DNA from: JBEIDK01 sp040383485 | Lineage (GTDB): Bacteria; Bacteroidota; Bacteroidia; UBA4408 | Direction of reading: 5' to 3' | Assembly (NCBI GenBank): GCA_040383485.1 | Contig: JBEIDK010000002.1 | Coordinates: 7,775-71,774 of the forward strand | Length of the DNA: 64,000 nt | Shown here: piece by piece, positions 51,237-57,726 of the stretch | How positions within the stretch are numbered: the first letter of the stretch is position 1 | How the letters are laid out: every line of letters begins with the position of its first letter | The notes under the pieces: model-generated | What the model was told of the DNA's origin: nothing | Seen by the model: the letters and a program-made list of their open reading frames with translations, nothing else | The model's database searches: none | Position numbers and translations under genes: made by a program

Positions 51237-52286
51237 ATGAAAAAAATACTAATCACCGGTGGCGCCGGATTTATTGGATCTCATGTGGTGAGACGATTTG
51301 TGAATCAGTATCCTAATTACCACATCTATAATTTAGATGCCTTGACCTATGCCGGGAATTTAGAAAATATCGCTGATATTGAAAAAGCACCTAATTATAC
51401 CTTTGTGAAAGGTAATATTGTTGATGCTCCTTTTATCGACGCCTTATTTGCAGAACATCAGTTTGATGGGGTGTTGCATCTAGCAGCCGAATCACACGTG
51501 GATCGCTCCATTACTGATCCGTTGGCGTTTGTGAAAACCAATGTAATAGGTACCATGAATTTATTGAATGCCGCTAAAACGATTTGGAAAGACAATTTTG
51601 AAGGAAAACGTTTTTACCACATCAGTACCGATGAGGTGTATGGAAGTTTAGGTACAGAGGGTTTGTTTACCGAAACAACAGCCTATGATCCTAATTCACC
51701 TTATTCGGCTTCCAAAGCAAGTTCAGATCATTTTGTACGTGCCTATGGTGAAACCTATGGTTTGCCCTATGTAATTACAAATTGTTCAAACAATTACGGC
51801 CCGTTTCATTTTCCAGAAAAGTTGATTCCTTTGTTCATCAATAATATAATCAATAATAAACCATTACCGGTGTATGGCGATGGAAAATACACCCGCGATT
51901 GGTTGTTTGTTGAGGATCATGCCGTAGCCATTGATTTGGTTTTTCATGAAGGAAAAAATCATGATACTTACAATATTGGAGGTTTTAACGAATGGCAAAA
52001 CATTGATTTAGTAAAATTATTGTGTCAAATAATGGACGAAAAGTTAGGTCGTGCAGCCGGAACTTCTGCGCAATTGATTACCTATGTGAAAGACCGTCCC
52101 GGTCACGATTTACGTTATGCTATTGATGCCACTAAAATCAATACAGAATTAGGTTGGAAGCCTTCAGTAACCTTTGAAGAAGGTCTAGAACGTACTGTAA
52201 ACTGGTACTTAGACAATCAAAAATGGTTGGATAATGTGACTTCAGGAGCCTATGCGAGTTATTATGAGAAGCAATATTCGAATTAA
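51237..52286 (+). CDS. rfbB: dTDP-glucose 4,6-dehydratase
   Basis: Second step of dTDP-L-rhamnose synthesis, and source of the dTDP-4-keto-6-deoxyglucose branch point. The 349 residues show GGAGFIGSH (8-16), the active-site T131-D132-E133 (HISTDEVYGSLG), Y156-x-x-x-K160 (SPYSASKAS), and the C-terminal DRPGHDLRYAID motif of RmlB. Length is standard. It lies 25 bases after rmlD. Its stop codon is within repeat module M7, as are those of rmlD and the following gene. Confidence 0.97.
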   Translation: MKKILITGGAGFIGSHVVRRFVNQYPNYHIYNLDALTYAGNLENIADIEKAPNYTFVKGNIVDAPFIDALFAEHQFDGVLHLAAESHVDRSITDPLAFVKTNVIGTMNLLNAAKTIWKDNFEGKRFYHISTDEVYGSLGTEGLFTETTAYDPNSPYSASKASSDHFVRAYGETYGLPYVITNCSNNYGPFHFPEKLIPLFINNIINNKPLPVYGDGKYTRDWLFVEDHAVAIDLVFHEGKNHDTYNIGGFNEWQNIDLVKLLCQIMDEKLGRAAGTSAQLITYVKDRPGHDLRYAIDATKINTELGWKPSVTFEEGLERTVNWYLDNQKWLDNVTSGAYASYYEKQYSN

Positions 52287-52313
52287 CACGAATTACGCGA
52301 ATTAAACAAATTG
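52277..52313 (+). repeat. repeat module M7 at the rmlB/GxxExxY junction
   Basis: Words TTCGAATTAACACGAATT and ACGCGAATTAAACAAATT begin in the last codons of rmlB, supply its stop and run up to the start of the next gene. Confidence 0.75.
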
Positions 52314-52316
52314 AAA

Positions 52317-52712
52317 ATGAATGACCCCTACAAAATAATTTATAAAGACGAAAGCTATGCTATTGTTGGTGCTTGTATGAAAGTGCATTGTGCCTTGGGA
52401 CCGGGATTTTTGGAAGCAGTGTATGAAGAGGTTTTAGAAAAAGAGTTTCAAGTCCAAAAAATTCCTTACCAACGACAAGTGAAATTAGATTTGTATTATG
52501 AAGGTGAAAAATTGAAAAAGCAATACAGGGCAGATTTTATTTGTTATGATAAAATTATTGTTGAATTAAAAGCAGTTCATCAGATGCCTTCGGTGTTTTA
52601 TGCGCAACTGCAGAATTATTTAAAATGCTCAAATATGGAGTTGGGAATGTTGATTAATTTTGGCACACCATCCTTAACTTATAAAAGAATAGTAAACTCA
52701 AAAAATAGATAA
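52317..52712 (+). CDS. GxxExxY family protein with PD-(D/E)XK nuclease-like fold
   Basis: 131 residues from the ATG at 52317 (a TTG two codons earlier is less likely). The family motif G-x-x-E-x-x-Y is visible as GFLEAVY after the conserved CMKVHCALGPG. The second half has a D...E-x-K pattern (YRADFICYDKIIVELKAV) as in PD-(D/E)XK nucleases, then FYAQLQNYLKCS and LLINFG-like (MLINFGTPSL) ends. The biological role of the family is not established. It interrupts the rml cluster between rmlB and rmlA and is bordered on both sides by repeat module M7. Confidence 0.85.
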   Translation: MNDPYKIIYKDESYAIVGACMKVHCALGPGFLEAVYEEVLEKEFQVQKIPYQRQVKLDLYYEGEKLKKQYRADFICYDKIIVELKAVHQMPSVFYAQLQNYLKCSNMELGMLINFGTPSLTYKRIVNSKNR

Positions 52713-52753
52713 ATTCGCCAAATTCGCGAAATTAGCGAAATTCGTAAAATTAG
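52711..52753 (+). repeat. repeat module M7 at the GxxExxY/rmlA junction
   Basis: Words AAATTCGCCAAATTCGCG, AAATTAGCG and AAATTCGTAAAATTAG start in the stop codon of the GxxExxY gene and end just before the rmlA ATG. Confidence 0.75.
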
Positions 52754-52758
52754 AACAC

Positions 52759-53619
52759 ATGAAAGGAATTATATTAGCCGGTGGATCCGGAACAAGATTA
52801 CATCCACTTACCTTAGCGGTGAGTAAACAATTAATGCCAGTATACGATAAACCGATGATTTACTATCCTTTATCGGTATTGATGATGGCAGGCATTCAAG
52901 AAATTTTAATTATTTCTACACCACATGATTTACCCCATTTTAAACGTTTGTTAGGAGATGGTAGCAATATTGGTTGTACTTTTTCGTATGCCGAACAAGC
53001 AGTTCCTAACGGATTGGCGCAGGCCTTTGTAATTGGAGAGGAATTTATAGGAAACGATTCTGTAGCTTTAATTTTAGGTGATAATATTTTCTTTGGTACA
53101 AACTTACAAGATTTGTTGGTTTCTAATCAAAATCCAGAAGGTGGAGTAGTATTTGCTTACCACGTTTCCGATCCTGAGCGTTACGGTGTGGTGGAATTTG
53201 ATGGCCAATTCAATGCCGTTTCAATTGAAGAAAAACCAACCGAACCTAAATCAAATTATGCGGTACCTGGATTGTATTTTTATGATAATTCAGTAGTAAA
53301 CATTGCAAAAAATATTCAACCATCGGCCCGTGGCGAATATGAAATCACCGATGTAAATAAAGTATATTTAAAGCAAGGTAACTTAAAAGTAGGCGTGCTT
53401 AATAGAGGAACAGCTTGGCTAGATACTGGTACTTTTAATAGTTTGATGCAAGCAGGGCAATTTGTACAAGTAATTGAAGAACGTCAAGGATTAAAAATTG
53501 GTTGTATCGAAGAAATTGCTTGGCGCAAAGGCTTTATTACCAATGAACAATTACTGGAACAAGCCACAATTTTAGAAAAATCGGGTTACGGACAATATTT
53601 GAAATCGTTGGTGAAGTAA
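52759..53619 (+). CDS. rfbA: glucose-1-phosphate thymidylyltransferase
   Basis: First step of dTDP-L-rhamnose synthesis, making dTDP-glucose from glucose-1-phosphate and dTTP. The 286 residues start with GIILAGGSGTRLHPLT, followed by KQLMPVYDKPMIYYPLS, LILGDNIFFG with the metal-binding Asp, the EEKPTEPKSNYAVPGLYFYD region, and RGTAWLDTGTF. Length is normal. A good terminator follows, so the rml operon ends here. It is preceded directly by the M7 repeat. Confidence 0.98.
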   Translation: MKGIILAGGSGTRLHPLTLAVSKQLMPVYDKPMIYYPLSVLMMAGIQEILIISTPHDLPHFKRLLGDGSNIGCTFSYAEQAVPNGLAQAFVIGEEFIGNDSVALILGDNIFFGTNLQDLLVSNQNPEGGVVFAYHVSDPERYGVVEFDGQFNAVSIEEKPTEPKSNYAVPGLYFYDNSVVNIAKNIQPSARGEYEITDVNKVYLKQGNLKVGVLNRGTAWLDTGTFNSLMQAGQFVQVIEERQGLKIGCIEEIAWRKGFITNEQLLEQATILEKSGYGQYLKSLVK

Positions 53620-53644
53620 ATTTTGTTCTATAGTATAAAAAGTG

Positions 53645-53671
53645 AAGGAGTTTTTTTAGACTCCTTTTTTT
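53645..53671 (+). terminator. intrinsic terminator after rmlA
   Basis: Stem AAGGAGT / ACTCCTT with an eight-base loop (53645-53666), followed by a T-run, 26 bases after the rmlA stop. Confidence 0.82.
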
Positions 53672-53739
53672 ATGCGTTAACTGTAAATTCACTCAGAATT
53701 GTAGTAAATCATTTAAGAAAAGTAAAACTTACATGTCTT

Positions 53740-54303
53740 TAAACCAAGCAAAGCGCCTTTCATACATTACCTTACATGACTTATATGTAAAAAATTAGCC
53801 AATGAGTCAATGTAAAAATAAAACATAGTGAAACTTCGTGAAAACGTTGCGAAACATTGTGTTGCAAAAAGAGTAATGAGTTAAGAGTAATGAGTTAGGA
53901 GTAATGAGTTAGGAGTAATGAGTGAAAATTTCAAAACTTACTTGTACTCAAAAAAGTGCAGCGCCTTACTTATTATTACCTTATATGACTTATATGTTAA
54001 AAATTAGCCAATGAGTCAATAAAAATAAAACATTGTGAAGCTTCGTGAAAACGTTGCGAAACATTGTGTTACAAAAAGAGTAATGAGTTAAGAGTAATGA
54101 GTTAAGAGTAACTTACATGTCCTTAAACTAAGCACAGCTACTTCATTACATTACCTTACATGACTTAAATGGTTAAAATTAGCAAATAAACCAATTTGAA
54201 GATTTGACCCAAGGCACATCCGAAAGGAGCGAAGCTAAACTTGAAACTTGAAACTTGAAACTTGAAACTTGAAACCTGAAACTTGAAACCTGAAACTTAA
54301 AAC
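53740..54303 (+). repeat. tandem composite repeat mosaic (M3-M1-M2 about three times, then M4)
   Basis: M3 cores at 53767-53787, 53976-53996 and 54151-54171 are each followed by an M1 word (TTAGCCAATGAGTCAAT in the first two). The first two then carry M2 (GTGAAACTTCGTGAAAACG, GCGAAACATTGTG, GAGTAATGAGTTA); the third leads through ACCAATTTGAAGATTTGACC to M4 (54205-54303), with CTTGAAA / CCTGAAA about nine times. The unit is about 175-209 bp. No gene is seen. Confidence 0.88.
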
Positions 54304-54315
54304 CAAACCTCGCTA

Positions 54316-54864
54316 CTAAAGCTGTAAAATCACTGAAATTCCGCCACGATAAGGCAACCATTCCCCACTTTTATTAAATTTTTGAGCCCTTTCATAGCGT
54401 TCTCCAGTAGTAGCATCATATCCTTTGTAAAAACTTTGCACCGTTCCACCACCTACAAAAGCTTCTAGTGCCATTTTTTCAGAAACAAAATAGACATAAC
54501 CAATACTAGCACCAGCCATGTAATTATATCCTTTTTGATAGTAATTTGTGTCTTCGTAACCATATTTTTGCAATTCAAAAGTACTCCCTCCAAGATGCGC
54601 CCCAACATAAAATCCTTTGTGGTCATTTTTTGGATAGTAACGCAGTTCAGGAGTAACGATTAAAAAACGTAATGGCTTGTCGTTGTAGCTATTAAAAACA
54701 GAGCCAATAGCATCAACATGAAAAGAGAAGTGCCTATTTATAGGCGTTTCATAGCCTAAAGAGGGAAATCCAAGTAGGGTAGTAGCAGCATTAATATGAA
54801 ATCGATTTTGACCAAAGGTTAGTGTAATAAAACCAATGAATAAAACCAAAAAAAAGCGTTTCAT
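54316..54864 (-). CDS. small outer-membrane barrel protein (DUF3575-like)
   Basis: 182 residues from the ATG at 54864, which gives a good signal peptide (MKRFFLVLFIGFITLTFGQ); six extra codons upstream are possible. The mature part is a run of beta strands (ATTLLGFPSLGYE, FSFHVDAIGS, FLIVTPELRYYP, FYVGAHLGGS, ASIGYVYF), ending in GGISVILQL, a barrel-type terminal strand. The pattern resembles DUF3575 proteins of Bacteroidota. It is on the opposite strand from the sugar genes and its 3' end meets the repeat mosaic. Function unknown. Confidence 0.72.
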   Translation of the reverse strand: MKRFFLVLFIGFITLTFGQNRFHINAATTLLGFPSLGYETPINRHFSFHVDAIGSVFNSYNDKPLRFLIVTPELRYYPKNDHKGFYVGAHLGGSTFELQKYGYEDTNYYQKGYNYMAGASIGYVYFVSEKMALEAFVGGGTVQSFYKGYDATTGERYERAQKFNKSGEWLPYRGGISVILQL

Positions 54865-54879
54865 AGAGAAAATTTTATG

Positions 54880-54887
54880 CAAATATA
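54880..54887 (-). promoter_or_regulatory. -7 promoter element for the DUF3575-like gene
   Basis: Minus-strand TATATTTG, a perfect TAnnTTTG match, 15 bases before the ATG at 54864. No -33 TTG was seen. Confidence 0.5.
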
Positions 54888-54974
54888 GCTAATTTATCGC
54901 TAATGAAAGTTAATTATGATTGGATTGTATTCAAAAAAATGCAGTTATTCGTTCGAAAATTCAGAAAAAATGTA

Positions 54975-54982
54975 TAGCTTTG
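54975..54982 (+). promoter_or_regulatory. -7 promoter element for the PglF/WbpM-like gene
   Basis: TAGCTTTG fits TAnnTTTG and lies 22 bases before the ATG at 55005. A TTCG near 54952 could be an imperfect -33. Confidence 0.5.
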
Positions 54983-55004
54983 TTGTCCCCATTATAAGGC
55001 CAAA

Positions 55005-56894
55005 ATGCAAAAATTATTAAAAAAATACATCAATTTAAAAAAACTAAGTTTTCTTCCCAGTTGGGCTATTTTATTTATAGATATTTTCATAACTACTTCT
55101 GTATCCTTATTTACCTATATTACATTTAAGTTAATTGGTGTTGTTTTTTATGATACCTATCCTGCAAGCATTAGGTTTTCATTATTTTTAGGAGTAGTAT
55201 TTTTTTATTTTCTTTTGTTTAAAACCTATACAGGAATTATTCGTTATTCAAGCCTAAAAGACGCTACACGGCTATCCAAAGCAATTGCTTCGGCTTTCAT
55301 CACAGTAGTAGCTATAGATACTTTACACTATATCCTACAAGACAAGCACATATTCGTTTTAATGACGGTGTTTTTCTATTCACTAATTATATTATTTGCG
55401 TTAATTTCTTTTCGAATTTTCATCAAAACGTTATTTAAATATTTTGCAGGAAGTGAAGAAAAACCCAAAGCAGAAAACCTAGTGATTATTGGGGTAAATA
55501 GTACCACTATAGCGTTAGCCGAGGCATTTGTAAATGACAATTCACAATATAAATTACAATTTTTTATTGATAAAAATAAATTCCTAAACGATAAAAAGGT
55601 ATTGGGGATTCCAGTAATTGCAAAAACCAATTCGATCATAGCTATTTTGCGTTATAACAAAATAAAGCACGTAGTATTGATTAAAAATTTCTTGCCTGAG
55701 AGAGAAGAATTAGATTTGTTAGAAGATTGTTTACGATACAAAATCAATGTTTATAATCCTAAATTAGTCAGTGGATTTGATACAGGGGTTAATACTGTAA
55801 AGTCATTAAAAAAATATACCATCGAAGAATTAATGTTTCGAGAAACCATTAGTATCGATAATCCAAATGTAATTAATGCATTTACAGCAAAAACAATTCT
55901 AGTAACTGGTGGCGCAGGTTCTATTGGAAGTGAAATTGTAAATCAATTAGCCCAGTTTAATCCTGAACAAATTGTAATTGTAGATCAAGCCGAAACACCT
56001 TTGAATTCCATTCAATTGAATATGTCGGCAGCATTTCCAGAAATTCCTTGTCATTATGAATTAGTGGATGTCACTAATGCAGCTGAAGTAGCGCAATTAT
56101 TCCAAAAATTTAAACCACAAATTGTCTTCCATGCGGCGGCTTACAAGCACGTGCCAGTATTAGAAACTAATTTCATGCAGGCGGTTAAAGTAAATATATT
56201 TGGTACGAAGAATGTATTAGATACGGCAATAGCATCTGGAACGCAACGTTTTGTTTTTGTTTCAACAGACAAAGCAGTCAATCCTACCAATATCATGGGC
56301 GCTTCTAAACGAATTGCAGAAATCATGGTACAAGCCCGATTTAATACCCAAAGAGGATCACAAAAAATGCAAGTAATTACCACTCGTTTTGGTAATGTGT
56401 TAGGTTCTAATGGTTCGGTAGTTAATTTATTTGAAAAACAAATAAAAGAGGGAGGTCCCATAACGGTTACTCATCCAGAAATTAACCGTTTCTTTATGAC
56501 CATTCCTGAAGCTTGTAAATTAGTATTAGAAGCTGGAACCATGGGTGCAGGTGGAGAGATTTATATTTTTGATATGGGTAAACCTATTTTCATTAAAGAT
56601 TTAGCCGAGAAAATGATTCGCTTAAGCGGAAAAGAACCGTATACAGATATTGACATCGTTTACACGGGTTTACGGCCTGGAGAAAAATTATATGAAGAGG
56701 TATTGGCAGATTCATCTAAAACCTTGCCTACCTATCATCCAAAAATACTTATAGCGCAAGACCCCGTGTATTGTTATGAAAAAGTGCAAGAGTTTTTAAT
56801 GAAGTTAAACAACAATACTTTTGAGAACAAAGCCGCTTTAATTGAAGCATTTACCGAATTAGTGCCCGAATTTATTCAAAACCCACAAGAATAG
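55005..56894 (+). CDS. PglF/WbpM/CapD-family UDP-GlcNAc 4,6-dehydratase
   Basis: A 629-residue membrane-anchored SDR. Four N-terminal membrane helices (about 15-145) precede a CoA-binding-like Rossmann domain (NLVIIGVNSTT). The catalytic SDR domain follows, with TGGAGSIGSE near 300, FHAAAYKHVPVLE, STDKAVNPTN and M431-x-x-x-K435 (IMGASKRIAE), where Met replaces Tyr as is usual in PglF and WbpM. The product, a UDP-4-keto-6-deoxy-HexNAc, is the substrate for a PglE-type aminotransferase such as the one at 47.7 kb. It has its own promoter; a sugar transferase gene follows 15 bases later. Confidence 0.93.
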   Translation: MQKLLKKYINLKKLSFLPSWAILFIDIFITTSVSLFTYITFKLIGVVFYDTYPASIRFSLFLGVVFFYFLLFKTYTGIIRYSSLKDATRLSKAIASAFITVVAIDTLHYILQDKHIFVLMTVFFYSLIILFALISFRIFIKTLFKYFAGSEEKPKAENLVIIGVNSTTIALAEAFVNDNSQYKLQFFIDKNKFLNDKKVLGIPVIAKTNSIIAILRYNKIKHVVLIKNFLPEREELDLLEDCLRYKINVYNPKLVSGFDTGVNTVKSLKKYTIEELMFRETISIDNPNVINAFTAKTILVTGGAGSIGSEIVNQLAQFNPEQIVIVDQAETPLNSIQLNMSAAFPEIPCHYELVDVTNAAEVAQLFQKFKPQIVFHAAAYKHVPVLETNFMQAVKVNIFGTKNVLDTAIASGTQRFVFVSTDKAVNPTNIMGASKRIAEIMVQARFNTQRGSQKMQVITTRFGNVLGSNGSVVNLFEKQIKEGGPITVTHPEINRFFMTIPEACKLVLEAGTMGAGGEIYIFDMGKPIFIKDLAEKMIRLSGKEPYTDIDIVYTGLRPGEKLYEEVLADSSKTLPTYHPKILIAQDPVYCYEKVQEFLMKLNNNTFENKAALIEAFTELVPEFIQNPQE

Positions 56895-56909
56895 CAAGGC
56901 AAAAAGGAT

Positions 56910-57458
56910 ATGGAACTATTGGTTGGAGGTTTAGTAGGTATACTAGTGTTAGTTTTCATAACCGCAATAGATACCCAGTCTAATGGTTTTTTTAAACAAG
57001 AACGCATAGGACAATATGGTAAGCCATTTCTAATTTATAAATTGAGAACGTTACACTTACAAACCTGTAAAATATCGGTATGGGGTAAGTTGTTACGCAC
57101 TTCTAAATTAGACGAAATGCCTCAATTCCTTAACATCTTAAAAGGCGAAATGACCTTAGTGGGTCCGCGCCCCGATGTGTCTGGATATGCCGATTTACTG
57201 CAAGGCGAAGACCGTATTATTTTAACGTTAAAACCGGGCATCACCGGCTTAGCTTCCTTAAAATACCGTAACGAAGAACAGCTTTTAGCCCTGCAACCCA
57301 ATCCCCAACACTACAACGATGAGGTCATCTGGCCCGATAAAGTAAGAATTAATAAATGGTATGCCCAAAACCGCACATTGGTAATGGACTTACAAATTCT
57401 TTTTTACACCCTAGTTCCTATACATTTTGATGTAGATTCTTTTATGGGTGATAGGTAA
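56910..57458 (+). CDS. second phosphoglycosyl transferase (bacterial sugar transferase family)
   Basis: 182 residues of the same family as the PglC-like gene at 40 kb: FFKQERIGQYGKPF, YKLRTL, D68-E69 in SKLDEMPQFLNILKGEM, LVGPRPDVSGY and LKPGITGLASLKYR. The N-terminal membrane element is short (about 20 hydrophobic residues) and lacks the usual K-R-x-F-D opening. An in-frame stop lies six codons upstream of the ATG, so no longer start is available. It is translated with the PglF-like dehydratase and probably uses its product or a derivative. Two initiating transferases in one locus are unusual. Confidence 0.85.
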   Translation: MELLVGGLVGILVLVFITAIDTQSNGFFKQERIGQYGKPFLIYKLRTLHLQTCKISVWGKLLRTSKLDEMPQFLNILKGEMTLVGPRPDVSGYADLLQGEDRIILTLKPGITGLASLKYRNEEQLLALQPNPQHYNDEVIWPDKVRINKWYAQNRTLVMDLQILFYTLVPIHFDVDSFMGDR

Positions 57459-57496
57459 TAGGTAATAGGTAAAGGGAGTAAAAGTTCATAACACCC

Positions 57497-57598
57497 CATT
57501 GCTACATTGTCACATTGACTCATTGTCTAATTGCCACATTATCTAATTGTCACATTGACAAATTGACTCATTGTCTAATTGCCACATTGACTCATTAA
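57497..57598 (-). repeat. inverted copy of repeat module M1
   Basis: Words such as CACATTGACTCATTGTC and TAATTGCCACATT are the reverse complement of M1 words seen from 32.7 to 54 kb (GAGTCAATGTG, GGCAATTAG). About eight words follow one another. The rest of the 268-bp gap holds an AT-rich leader with no clear promoter consensus. Confidence 0.85.
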
Positions 57599-57726
57599 TT
57601 TTTCATCGATTAATTTAACTTTTTATCGAAAATAATACAAAAATAAAGTTAACATTTTGTAACATTGTAAAATAACATGAATAAAATTTAGAATTCCTCT
57701 ACATTTTTTAAAGAAAAATTACATTT

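Noticed and set aside
54179..54361. 60-codon minus-strand open frame reading KFQVSSF-type repeats
   Set aside because: It is only the translation of module M4 (TTTCAAGTTTCAAG words) on the reverse strand. It has no start signal and overlaps the end of the barrel gene.
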